This document shows positions 56,337 through 64,000 of a DNA stretch of 64,000 nt, piece after piece; position 1 is the stretch's first letter, and every line of letters begins with the position of its first letter. The DNA lies in the NCBI RefSeq assembly GCF_001280595.1, contig NZ_LITU01000004.1, positions 1 through 64,000 on the forward strand, read 5' to 3'. A model generated the notes under the pieces. That model saw nothing but the letters and a program-made list of their open reading frames with translations. It was not told the DNA's origin and did no database searches. The stretch is from Paenibacillus xylanivorans. GTDB lineage: Bacteria; Bacillota; Bacilli; Paenibacillales; Paenibacillaceae. Position numbers and translations under genes: made by a program.

Positions 56337-57218
56337 TTAGATTAAAGCGTTATATACATCTCGTTTCGTCAAACCCCGATCCGTTGCTGTTTTCTTCATC
56401 GAATCTTTCCGACTAAGTCCTTCATTCTCATAATGGCTCACATGATCCTCCAAAGACAGCAGTTGCCACCAGGCTTCCCGCTCCGCCTTACGCTCTTCTT
56501 CCCTGATACCTTCTATAAGCAAACAATATTCCCCAAGTGGCGGATGTTCCTCAAGCCAGTCTATGCACTCTTGGATACTGCCTCTTGCGAACTCCTCATG
56601 ACGTTTCGTCAACTCACGTGCCAGTACAATCGACCGATCACCGAGAATCTCTTCGAGATAGCCCAAAGTTTTGCGAATACGGTGAGGGGACTCATAAAAT
56701 AGTAAAGTACCGTTAGACTCATTAAAAGCTTCCATCACTTTTCGCATGTCTTTTTTCTCCCGCGGCAAAAAACCGCCGAATGTGAAACGCTCCGTCGGTA
56801 AACCGGATACGATCAGAGCTGATAACGCTGCATTGGCTCCAGGAATGGGTATGACCGTAATTCCAGCTTCAAGTGCAAGTTTTACAAGATCGGAACCAGG
56901 GTCTGAAATGGCCGGCAGACCGGCATCACTGACAAGCGCCAAATTTTTTCCTTCTATTATATAGCGTATTAGTTCAGGCCCACTGGCTCCCTTATTATGC
57001 TCATGGTAACTGAACAACATCGATGGTGTGATTTCAAAATGGGTGAGCAGCTTTCGGGTCTGGCGTGTGTCTTCCGCCGCAATGATGTCACAGCTCTGCA
57101 ATGTCTTGATTGCTCGAAATGTCATATCGTCCAGATTACCGATCGGTGTTCCTACCAGATATAATTTCCCGGCGTCACCTGACTGCTCCGCGTAGCTCTT
57201 CTGAATATGCAATGTCAT
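56337..57218 (-). CDS. rsmI: 16S rRNA (cytidine1402-2'-O)-methyltransferase
   Basis: SAM-dependent tetrapyrrole-methylase-fold enzyme that methylates the ribose of C1402 in the ribosomal P site. The 293-residue protein shows YLVGTPIGNLDDMTFRA, AAEDTRQTRKLL, LVSDAGLPAISDPG and IPGANAALSALIVSGLP. It starts directly after the trmN6 stop (57219-57221), suggesting coupled translation. Confidence 0.97.
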   Translation of the reverse strand: MTLHIQKSYAEQSGDAGKLYLVGTPIGNLDDMTFRAIKTLQSCDIIAAEDTRQTRKLLTHFEITPSMLFSYHEHNKGASGPELIRYIIEGKNLALVSDAGLPAISDPGSDLVKLALEAGITVIPIPGANAALSALIVSGLPTERFTFGGFLPREKKDMRKVMEAFNESNGTLLFYESPHRIRKTLGYLEEILGDRSIVLARELTKRHEEFARGSIQECIDWLEEHPPLGEYCLLIEGIREEERKAEREAWWQLLSLEDHVSHYENEGLSRKDSMKKTATDRGLTKRDVYNALI

Positions 57219-57998
57219 CTATAGCCCTCCTTCCGTTGTACGTTGTGCAGGCTGTGCACCGTAATATATGTCCATGATTTCTTCGCAGTATTTCCCCTCT
57301 TCATTGTAGACAATCAGTGGTGGAAGCATGCGTACCTCCGGTTTCCCATCCTTCAGTGCTTCAATCAACACCATGTTGGCTTCCAAATGAGCACGGGGAT
57401 GTACCATCCGAATCCGTTTCGGTTCAAGTTTATACTCACGCATCAGAGAGATGATCTCGCCTAGACGCTGCGGGCGATGAACCATGGATACTTTACCGCC
57501 ATTGCGTACCAGACGATTGCAGGCCTGAATGACTTCCTCCAGCGTACACCCGATTTCATGGCGCGCCATTGCCTGATGATTGTTCATCTTAAGATCACTT
57601 CCATTCAGCGGCATATAAGGAGGATTAACCGTTATAGCATCGTATACCGCATGGCCTGTTTCTTTCACAAGTTCACGCAAATCACCTTCATGAATCGTGA
57701 TCGATTCCTCCAATGCATTCAGCTGTACGCTGCGACGTGCCATATCCGCCAATCGCGGCTGAATTTCAATGCCCTCCAGACTCGCCTGTGTTCGTGTGGT
57801 CAAGAGAATGGGAACAACCCCATTGCCTGTACACAAATCAAGCACACGACCACGTTTAGGTACTGAAGCAAATCGGGCCAACAATACGGCATCCATCGAA
57901 AAACTAAATACTTCATCACTTTGAATAATCTTCAAATCATGAGAGAGCAGATCGTCGATCCGCTCCGAATCTTGCAATTTTATTGATTTTTCTGTCAT
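57219..57998 (-). CDS. tRNA1(Val) (adenine37-N6)-methyltransferase family protein (YabB-like)
   Basis: A class I methyltransferase of 259 residues with the SAM loop VLDLCTGNGVVPILL (about residue 55) and the catalytic VNPPYMP typical of N6-adenine methylation. The B. subtilis homologue is YabB; E. coli TrmN6 (YfiC) modifies tRNA-Val A37. The ATG at 57998 follows GGAGGATGA by 9 nt. The yazA (GIY-YIG) gene that follows yabB in B. subtilis is not present here. Confidence 0.9.
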   Translation of the reverse strand: MTEKSIKLQDSERIDDLLSHDLKIIQSDEVFSFSMDAVLLARFASVPKRGRVLDLCTGNGVVPILLTTRTQASLEGIEIQPRLADMARRSVQLNALEESITIHEGDLRELVKETGHAVYDAITVNPPYMPLNGSDLKMNNHQAMARHEIGCTLEEVIQACNRLVRNGGKVSMVHRPQRLGEIISLMREYKLEPKRIRMVHPRAHLEANMVLIEALKDGKPEVRMLPPLIVYNEEGKYCEEIMDIYYGAQPAQRTTEGGL

Positions 57999-58051
57999 AT
58001 GATACACTCATCCTCCGGTACTCTATATCTCAGACAAGGTTCTTAACCTTG

Positions 58052-58078
58052 AAAAAAAACCGTAGGGGATCCCTACGG
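58052..58078 (-). terminator. Intrinsic terminator of yabA
   Basis: CCGTAGGG (58060-58067) and CCCTACGG (58071-58078) form a perfect stem with a 3-nt loop; on the minus strand it ends in eight T's. Confidence 0.93.
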
Positions 58079-58083
58079 CCACT

Positions 58084-58452
58084 TCATTTATTCAAAAAAG
58101 ACAGGCAGAACAGACAATCGCCTTCCGTCCGCAAATGTCCATAATAGACATTGCAGATATGGAATCCTTCATGATACAACCGAGCCAGATTATCATAACC
58201 TTCACCTACAACATCTTCACCAGTAGCCGGACCAGCAGGCCTTGCTACCGGAGCGAGTGCCGATGCGATGGGCAAATCTGCCGGGGCCTCACGCTTCAGC
58301 AGTTTGCGTAACTGCTCATTCTCGATGGTAAGCCGCTGATTATCCTCAAGCAGCTCTTTAACAATCATTTTTAACTCTCCTAAATCACTGTGCAACTGGC
58401 CCAATTGGGTTTCCATTTCATGAATGTGCGTAAACAGATTTTTCTTTTCCAA
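58084..58452 (-). CDS. yabA: Replication initiation control protein YabA
   Basis: Links DnaA and DnaN to limit re-initiation. The protein of 122 residues has an N-terminal coiled coil (about 1-60, [18 protein letters not shown]) for tetramerisation, a Pro/Ala-rich linker, and a C-terminal zinc-binding domain with H and C residues in [20 protein letters not shown]. The TTG at 58452 fits the family start better than the frame opening at 58470. Confidence 0.94.
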   Translation of the reverse strand: MEKKNLFTHIHEMETQLGQLHSDLGELKMIVKELLEDNQRLTIENEQLRKLLKREAPADLPIASALAPVARPAGPATGEDVVGEGYDNLARLYHEGFHICNVYYGHLRTEGDCLFCLSFLNK

Positions 58453-58480
58453 GTTTCCACCCCGAAGCAACCTTTATGGT

Positions 58481-59281
58481 TTACTTGATAACGACGTCAT
58501 CCAGCGGAAGTTCTTTGACTTTACTGATGTCGAACAGTTGAACATGGACTGTGCGACTACCCGCATTGATGCCGACAACTTTTCCTTCACCCAAAGAGGT
58601 GACGACCAACTTGCCTACTGCCGGTAGTTCTTCTCTCACACTTTCATAGTTATCATGCTCAAATTTCAGACAACACATGAGTCTTCCGCACAACCCGGAA
58701 ATTTTCGTCGGATTCAGTGACAGGCTCTGATCTTTAGCCATCTTGATTGATACCGGCTCAAAGTCTCCCAGCCAGGAAGAACAACATAATACTCGGCCGC
58801 AAGGTCCGATCCCTCCAAGCATCTTTGCTTCATCACGCACACCGATCTGTCTCAGTTCGATCCGTGTCCGGAAAATGCTTGCCAGATCCTTGACCAGCTC
58901 CCGGAAATCAACTCTTCCTTCAGCTGTAAAATAAAAAATAATTTTATTGCGATCAAACGTAAATTCCACATCGACCAGCTTCATTTTGAGGCCATGGTCT
59001 TTGATTTTATTTAAACAAGTACCGAATGCTTCTTTTGCTGCACGCTTGTTCTCATCTACGACACGGGCATCTGTCTCGCCCGCCACCCGGATGACCTTTT
59101 TGAGCGGCAACACCACATCAGACTCGCCTACTTCTTTCTTGCCAACGACAACCTTACCGTACTCTACCCCCCGCGCTGTCTCCACGATAACGCAGTTTTC
59201 TTTTTCAATGGGAAGGTCCAGGGGATCGAAGTAATAAATTTTGCCCGCTTTTTTGAAACGGACACCCACTACACTGTACAA
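58481..59281 (-). CDS. ricT: RicT/YaaT, PSP1-domain regulator of RNase Y
   Basis: Part of the RicAFT (Y-complex) that guides RNase Y and promotes sporulation and biofilm formation in B. subtilis. The PSP1 core is nearly identical to B. subtilis YaaT (KLVDVEFTFDRNKIIFYFTA, GGIGPCGRVLCCSSWLGDFE, ISGLCGRLMCCLKFEHDNY); the cysteines bind Fe-S clusters. The TTG at 59281 after AGGGGG gives the family start YSVVGVRFKK; the open frame runs to 59311. Confidence 0.96.
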   Translation of the reverse strand: MYSVVGVRFKKAGKIYYFDPLDLPIEKENCVIVETARGVEYGKVVVGKKEVGESDVVLPLKKVIRVAGETDARVVDENKRAAKEAFGTCLNKIKDHGLKMKLVDVEFTFDRNKIIFYFTAEGRVDFRELVKDLASIFRTRIELRQIGVRDEAKMLGGIGPCGRVLCCSSWLGDFEPVSIKMAKDQSLSLNPTKISGLCGRLMCCLKFEHDNYESVREELPAVGKLVVTSLGEGKVVGINAGSRTVHVQLFDISKVKELPLDDVVIK

Positions 59282-59398
59282 AAAATTAACCCCCTCGTAA
59301 GCCAATCCCACTTCGTCTGAAGCCCTGTCTTCTTAGGGAACCCGCCGAAGTTATAACCGTTTGCATATGATTGGAACAAAATCTGTCCTCTCCCAGTC

Positions 59399-60370
59399 TT
59401 ATGCCAAACCGATCAAAAATTGCTCCAGACAAAGCTGGCCATTGACGTTGAAACGCAATTTTTTTCTGCATGCTGCGGCCATATCCATATAGGAAACCCA
59501 CTGCTCGGTGCTGCGGGTATGGGCCAACTGAGACAGCATGTCCAACTGATCTATAAAAACGATATGTTCATGCCTACCATACTGGACATACAGCATATCC
59601 CTGAACCATAAATGGAACAGGCTAAGCATCGTATCCAGGTGTTCTGAGAGCCCGGTTTTAAAAAGCTTCTGCTGTGCAGAGATCAATGATGTACTTCCTC
59701 TACCCAGGGACTCCTTCCCTAATTGTAACATTACGTTTCTAATTTCTGCAAACCAATTCTGCTGGAGAATTTCTCTACATGCTTCCAGTCCTGACGCTAA
59801 ATGGACGGCAGACCGAGCCAGATTGGCAGGGTGACCTTCCGCAATCAGCGATTGCAGCATATCTTCCGGATTCAGTGCGCTGAAAGGAACCAATTGAGAA
59901 CGTGAACGAATGGTGGGTAGCATCGCCTGTCCATTATCCGTAATCAAAATGCCTACCGCGGGCACCTGTGGTTCTTCCAGAAACTTCAGCAAGCTGTTGG
60001 CCGCCTGTACGGTCATTTTATCGGCCTGTTCGATAATATATACTTTGGGATGCCCCGCCTCTGAACGGTACGAAAAGATACGCTGCAGATCCCGAATTTG
60101 ATCAATTTTAATGTTATTTCCATCTGGTGCAAGCATGGTTAAATCCGGATGATTTCCATGTTCCACCTTACGACATTCAAGACACTGTCCGCAGGCATCA
60201 TCTTCAAGCTCTGTACAGAAAATCGCTTTCGCAAATGTAATCGCCGTCTGCAATTGTCCACTGCCGGATGGTCCGCTAAACAAATAGGCATGACTTATGG
60301 CCTGACGTCTCAAACTGCTCTGTAACATTTGTTTGGCTGCCTGCTGACCCATAATTTGTTGAAAGGTCAT
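59399..60370 (-). CDS. holB: DNA polymerase III, delta' subunit
   Basis: Clamp-loader stator subunit. The 323-residue protein shows an AAA+ core with a degenerate Walker A (GPSGSGQLQTA, no GKT), a zinc site CGQCLEC, and NSLLKFLEEP with PTIRSRSQL (the SRC arginine-finger region reads SRS). The lost phosphate-binding lysine and absent catalytic residues are normal for delta'. Between ricT and yaaR as in B. subtilis. Confidence 0.95.
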   Translation of the reverse strand: MTFQQIMGQQAAKQMLQSSLRRQAISHAYLFSGPSGSGQLQTAITFAKAIFCTELEDDACGQCLECRKVEHGNHPDLTMLAPDGNNIKIDQIRDLQRIFSYRSEAGHPKVYIIEQADKMTVQAANSLLKFLEEPQVPAVGILITDNGQAMLPTIRSRSQLVPFSALNPEDMLQSLIAEGHPANLARSAVHLASGLEACREILQQNWFAEIRNVMLQLGKESLGRGSTSLISAQQKLFKTGLSEHLDTMLSLFHLWFRDMLYVQYGRHEHIVFIDQLDMLSQLAHTRSTEQWVSYMDMAAACRKKLRFNVNGQLCLEQFLIGLA

Positions 60371-60379
60371 ACTTCCTCC

Positions 60380-60823
60380 TCAGAAGCTTAAATTAATAAG
60401 CATTCCCCGAATTTCTCCTACTTGCTGTAATAACGTAATCTTGCCTTCCTCTGTTTCCAATAGCTCATCAGCCATAGATAATAAGGCAGAGTCAATCTCA
60501 TCAATTAACTTGTAACGTTTCCCTCTTCCCCGACGATCCCATCCTCGAGTCTCTTTCATGGACACAGCGCGACGGACCGTTTCCTCCAGAAATCTTTTTA
60601 CAAGCTGCTTATATGCTTTCAATTCACGAATCGTCATGGAACGAGACAGACGGTCACCCTGCATTTGGATCTCACTTAATCGGCGGGTAAGTTCAGCCTG
60701 TGATGCCCGTTCACCCTGGTGATTCATCATATCAGAGAAATTTTTGGATTGAACCGGTTTGGAGCCGGAATCGGAAGAACTGAGTCCACTCTGCATCGGT
60801 CGGAATCCAGGGTTAATTTTCAT
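60380..60823 (-). CDS. yaaR: YaaR family protein (DUF327)
   Basis: A 147-residue charged helical protein (MKINPGFRPMQSG start, ELKAYKQLVKRFLEETVRRA). Position between holB and darA is conserved with B. subtilis yaaR. The function is not established. The start follows a normal spacing with no rival. Confidence 0.88.
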   Translation of the reverse strand: MKINPGFRPMQSGLSSSDSGSKPVQSKNFSDMMNHQGERASQAELTRRLSEIQMQGDRLSRSMTIRELKAYKQLVKRFLEETVRRAVSMKETRGWDRRGRGKRYKLIDEIDSALLSMADELLETEEGKITLLQQVGEIRGMLINLSF

Positions 60824-60978
60824 GGAAACGCCTGCTTTCTATCATAGTAGGCCAATCGCCCATCAGCACAGTGCGCGCTGCGCCTGTGCGTGGAGGAGGC
60901 CTTATATATGTGTTTCATCATACTCTATATATAATAGTAGTTAATATCACCACATGGATCAATTCGTTATTAGTCAAC

Positions 60979-61031
60979 CTCTGTCCGAAATAAGATCTTC
61001 CCCTGATAGAAAAGCTTTCTTCCGGACAGAG
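60979..61031. other. Inverted repeat between yaaR and darA
   Basis: CTCTGTCCG (60979-60987) and CGGACAGAG (61023-61031) are exact complements about 35 bp apart. No T-run follows; it may be a hairpin that ends or stabilises the darA message, just before the partial repeat copy. Confidence 0.5.
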
Positions 61032-61055
61032 AACGCGATTCTTGATAACAAGAAG

Positions 61056-61082
61056 GACGCTCCATTGGATTTATGCAAAATG
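61056..61082. repeat. Partial copy of the structured intergenic repeat
   Basis: GATTTATGCAAAATG at 61068-61082 is identical to the terminal part of the element at 31668-31682 and (as complement) at 63503-63517. GACGCTC precedes it 12 bp upstream here and 11 bp upstream at 31657, so the likeness extends beyond the 15-mer. The rest of the element is missing or diverged. It lies 5 bp after the darA stop. Confidence 0.6.
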
Positions 61083-61087
61083 TATCA

Positions 61088-61432
<345 letters not shown>

Positions 61433-61479
61433 TCAGATAATAAGCACCTTGTGAAATGCCCTGTCTATATATTAGACAA

Positions 61480-62127
61480 TTACTCGTCAAAATCCTTCAA
61501 AATCCCTGTCTCAAGCGACAAAATCATTGCTGCCAAGACCTCTTCTTGCTTTTGAGAAGCATCGATGACCTTGATTCTGTCGGGAAACTGTTCCTTCAGT
61601 AAAAAATAGCCTTCACGCACTTTGTGGTGGAACTCCAGACTTTCAAGATCCAGACGGTTAACCTCACGTCCATCGTGGGCATCAATGCGTGCCAGACCTG
61701 CTTCCGGCTCGATATCCAGATAAAGTGTGACATCTGGCATTAGTTCTCCTATTGCAAACCGATTAATGGCCCAAACATTCTCCACGCCTAGACCACGAGC
61801 ATATCCTTGATAGGCCAGACTACTGTCTACAAATCGATCACAGATAACTGTCTTCCCTGCCTTTAATGCAGGCTCCACCTTCTCAGCCAGATGTTGGCTA
61901 CGTGCAGCTGCATAGAGCAGCGCTTCGGTTCGTGCATCCATTGCCGTATGAAGAGGATTGAGGATGATGGCACGTATTTTCTCCGCAATTTCAATCCCGC
62001 CAGGTTCCCGAGTAACTACATATGGTATACCCTGTTCTTCAAAGTAAGAACCTAGCTTACTGATCATCGTTGTTTTGCCGGACCCTTCTCCCCCTTCCAA
62101 CGTAATGAATTTACCTCTGCCCTGCAT
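61480..62127 (-). CDS. tmk: Thymidylate kinase
   Basis: Phosphorylates dTMP to dTDP. The 215-residue protein has the P-loop [16 protein letters not shown], the DR(Y/H)-type catalytic segment [20 protein letters not shown] and the lid [19 protein letters not shown] precedes the ATG. The 227 bp upstream hold a possible extended -10 TGTTATTAT near 62292-62300 but no other gene. Confidence 0.97.
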   Translation of the reverse strand: MQGRGKFITLEGGEGSGKTTMISKLGSYFEEQGIPYVVTREPGGIEIAEKIRAIILNPLHTAMDARTEALLYAAARSQHLAEKVEPALKAGKTVICDRFVDSSLAYQGYARGLGVENVWAINRFAIGELMPDVTLYLDIEPEAGLARIDAHDGREVNRLDLESLEFHHKVREGYFLLKEQFPDRIKVIDASQKQEEVLAAMILSLETGILKDFDE

Positions 62128-62354
62128 ATGCTTCCCTGCTTTCTATATCGATAATTGCTCCTAATTGTGCTGCGATAATTACGACCTCGATCCTCTCATA
62201 CTCCAGACTATGAATGAACCCGCCCAGAGGTGTATGTTCATGTCTACTCCATAGATTGTTTCGAGTGTATGGTACAAGCTTCTTTCTATAATAACATACA
62301 TGATACCGCGTTAGCGGTCAGCTATTCTCCAATATTTTCGTGAAATCGACCTGG

Positions 62355-63047
62355 TCAGCCATAGATGATCGAAACCCATAATGGAAGCATGATAGAGCCC
62401 GCAATAGCGCTGACAATCATGGATACAGAGCTCAATGCGACTGCATTTTCCCCATACTCAAAAGATCTTGCCATCCCCAGTGCATGGGAAGCAGAACCAA
62501 GTCCGATCCCATACGCATTTTTGCTGTTTACTCTGGCCCATTTCATTATCATTGGCCCCAATAATATCCCCGAAAAACCGGCAATCATCACAAATAACGA
62601 AGTGAAGGATGAATTTCCTCCCACCTGATCAGCTAGTTGAATGGCAACGGGTGTGGTTATGGATTTAGGCAATAATGCAATAACAATTTCTTGCGGATAA
62701 CCCAGCAGCAGCGATATGGCGGCCCCTGTGGACATGCCAACGATGCTCCCACCCAAGGTCCCACCCAATATCGGAATTATATTTCGTTTCAGAACATCAA
62801 GGTGTTTCGCCAAAGGGAACGCCAAGGAAACTACAGCCGGCCCCAATAACTCCTGTATCCATTTGCCACCAAGCATGTACGTATCGAGCTTTATACCGGA
62901 AATGAGCAGGATCAGTACGATGCCTGCCGTTGCCGTCAATACGGGCATAAGAATCGGCCACTTCACTCTTCTATATAAATGAGTCGCCGGAATATATATA
63001 GCCACGGTCAGGGCAATCATTCCGAATCCGAGGATGAATGTGAGCAT
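62355..63047 (-). CDS. lrgB: LrgB/CidB-family membrane protein
   Basis: Partner of LrgA in a holin-like system that controls murein hydrolase activity and release of metabolites. The 230-residue protein has about seven membrane helices and the family segments LLGPAVVSLAFPLA, LPKSITTPVAIQLADQVGG, and GLGSASHALGMARSFEYG. The ATG at 63047 follows AAGGAGG and overlaps lrgA by 31 nt, which argues for one unit. Cid versus Lrg type cannot be settled from sequence. Confidence 0.92.
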   Translation of the reverse strand: MLTFILGFGMIALTVAIYIPATHLYRRVKWPILMPVLTATAGIVLILLISGIKLDTYMLGGKWIQELLGPAVVSLAFPLAKHLDVLKRNIIPILGGTLGGSIVGMSTGAAISLLLGYPQEIVIALLPKSITTPVAIQLADQVGGNSSFTSLFVMIAGFSGILLGPMIMKWARVNSKNAYGIGLGSASHALGMARSFEYGENAVALSSVSMIVSAIAGSIMLPLWVSIIYG

Positions 63048-63445
63048 GGGATCGCCTCCTTCTTGCCTTGATGCGTCGATCTCCACGCCATGAGCCATTC
63101 ACTGATTTTCGCAGACAACAGACAGGTAATTAATGTACTAACGATTAATCCCAGAACAAGCAGCACCGTATTAGCTCTAAAAAAATCAAAATGATTGATA
63201 ATGCCCACCGTGGGAGGGATAAATAATAATTGCAAATTCGATTGAAGCCATGATGATCCTTCTTCGCCCCAGCTTATTCTGATCCATCCCAGTTGAATGA
63301 CGATGAATAGAAGCAGCATTCCGACAATACTTCCTGTTAACGGCAGATGCAGTACAGCCTGAACTAGGTTGCCTATCCAATAAAAACCGTACATCAGTAT
63401 GACTTGCAGGACTATTCCCGTATATTTTTTTAGCGGAATATCCAA
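63017..63445 (-). CDS. lrgA: LrgA/CidA-family holin-like protein
   Basis: A small membrane protein of 142 residues with four helices, including LPLTGSIVGMLLLFIVIQLGW and LQLLFIPPTVGIINHFDFF, typical of the family. The frame opens at 63520, but that segment falls inside the structured repeat and has no ribosome-binding site; the TTG at 63445 follows AGAAGG by 9 nt and is preferred. It precedes lrgB in transcription. Confidence 0.9.
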   Translation of the reverse strand: MDIPLKKYTGIVLQVILMYGFYWIGNLVQAVLHLPLTGSIVGMLLLFIVIQLGWIRISWGEEGSSWLQSNLQLLFIPPTVGIINHFDFFRANTVLLVLGLIVSTLITCLLSAKISEWLMAWRSTHQGKKEAIPCSHSSSDSE

Positions 63446-63499
63446 GGTTTGTTCCCTTCTTTCTTTATGTCCAGACAACAATGATGTCCTAACTTGTTT

Positions 63500-63603
63500 G
63501 AGCATTTTGCATAAATCCAAAAAGCATCTTTATAGATTGAAATGCTTCTATTCGTCTATACGTTGTACCCGTGAGTGATTTGAATTGAATTAAGCAAAAT
63601 GCT
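63500..63603 (+). repeat. Structured intergenic repeat element, copy 2
   Basis: A 104-bp element between lrgA and the decarboxylase gene, opposite in orientation to the copy at 31569-31685. Its ends, GAGCATTTTGCATAAATC (63500-63517) and GAATTAAGCAAAATGCT near 63587-63603, are inverted repeats. Inside, TATAGA (63532-63537) pairs with TCTATA (63555-63560), with GAA/TTC inside, and the C-G pair of copy 1 is a U-G pair here. It is shorter by about 15 nt before the inner hairpin. A TTG codon 5' of lrgA falls within it. Confidence 0.75.
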
Positions 63604-63651
63604 GGTTTTAATGCCGGTTGACTCCTCAAGTTCTTTGCCGATGTAACTCAT

Positions 63652-64000
63652 TTATTCCCTGATGATTTTCAATGATTGCAGCGAAGTATCCGATACGCCA
63701 TGGAACCTTGCTCCTTCATCTCTCAGCAGCTTAATACGTGCTGCCATGGACGTGCTTATTCGCTCACCAGCGTACACAAGAGGTATGCCGGGCGGATACG
63801 GAATGACCATCTCCGCAGAGCGAAGACCCACACTGTTTTCGATGGAGACCTCTGTCGTATCCTCCTCCATAATCGGCTGCAACGTAAATGGGATGGGCTC
63901 CGAAAAAGGAGTTCCTTCTTGAAAATTGTTCCACGTGGAAATATAATTTTCAGCCTCTTTTGTGAAACGCTTTGATAGCTCACCACTAGATTGGCTCTGC
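63652..64000 (-). CDS. Orn/Lys/Arg decarboxylase, C-terminal part (cut by the window edge)
   Basis: Open from 63999 to a TAA at 63652, with no start in the window: 115 residues of a C-terminal domain. The segment MVIPYPPGIPLVYAGERIS is characteristic of the Orn/Lys/Arg decarboxylase C-terminus. In B. subtilis the speA-like gene yaaO lies next to tmk; here lrgAB lies between them. PLP enzyme in polyamine or lysine metabolism; the catalytic domain lies to the right. Confidence 0.85.
   Translation of the reverse strand, partial: QSQSSGELSKRFTKEAENYISTWNNFQEGTPFSEPIPFTLQPIMEEDTTEVSIENSVGLRSAEMVIPYPPGIPLVYAGERISTSMAARIKLLRDEGARFHGVSDTSLQSLKIIRE

Overview
The window looks like a stretch of chromosome from an endospore-forming Firmicute of the Paenibacillus type. 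Sporulation genes (spoIIE, spoVT, yabP/yabQ, yabG, sspF, fin, spoVG, a Spo0A-box cluster at abrB) occur together with the conserved origin-proximal housekeeping order known from Bacillus subtilis (lysS ... folate genes ... ftsH-hpt-tilS ... spoIIE ... mfd-fin-pth-prs-glmU-spoVG-purR-ispE-sspF-veg-yabG-ksgA-rnmV-yabE-tatD ... abrB ... yabA-ricT-holB-yaaR-darA-tmk), here written in reverse. Nearly all genes lie on the minus strand, so replication probably enters from the right and oriC lies beyond the right edge.

Left to right. 1-1.56 kb: a divergent membrane-protein/TetR pair sharing a perfect operator. 1.56-2.9 kb: a KtrB/TrkH-type potassium channel subunit. 3.0-12.8 kb: lysS, greA, dusB, a small HTH regulator, then folK, folB, folP, pabC, pabA, pabB and cysK (folate and cysteine). 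13.1-19.5 kb: a parvulin foldase, hslO, coaX and an inserted nadC-nadB-nadA set for NAD synthesis. 19.6-28.2 kb: ftsH, hpt, tilS, a protein kinase, a VWA protein and spoIIE with a Spo0A-type promoter of 21-bp spacing. 28.6-33.3 kb: S1-domain protein, divIC, yabQ, yabP, rqcP, HU and mazG. 33.5-42 kb: a spore-envelope flippase with a GC-rich 3' half, spoVT, prsA, mfd, fin and pth. 42-47.6 kb: a small plus-strand gene, prs, glmU, spoVG, purR and ispE. 47.7-53.9 kb: sspF (58 codons), veg with two consensus promoters, yabG, ksgA, rnmV, a yabE-like 3D-domain protein behind a ydaO-type c-di-AMP riboswitch, and tatD. 54.2-57.2 kb: an HD phosphohydrolase where metS sits in B. subtilis, a Spo0A-box array, abrB and rsmI. 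57.2-64 kb: trmN6, yabA, ricT, holB, yaaR, darA, tmk, lrgB/lrgA and the 3' end of an Orn/Lys/Arg decarboxylase.

Recurring themes are c-di-AMP and potassium/turgor control (KtrB-like channel, ydaO riboswitch, DarA; LrgAB is a possible murein-hydrolase partner), Spo0A control (box array at abrB and the HD gene, spoIIE, a box before spoVG), and coupling of translation quality control with nucleoid and nucleotide housekeeping (rqcP/HU/mazG). The least explained signal is a structured intergenic repeat with terminal inverted repeats and a conserved internal hairpin. It has two full copies (31569-31685 and 63500-63603, opposite orientations) and a terminal fragment at 61056-61082.

No rRNA, tRNA, CRISPR array, transposase or prophage gene was seen. 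Several proposed starts (GTG/TTG) rest on ribosome-binding-site spacing. Terminators and promoters were read by eye, and no searches or folding programs were run.
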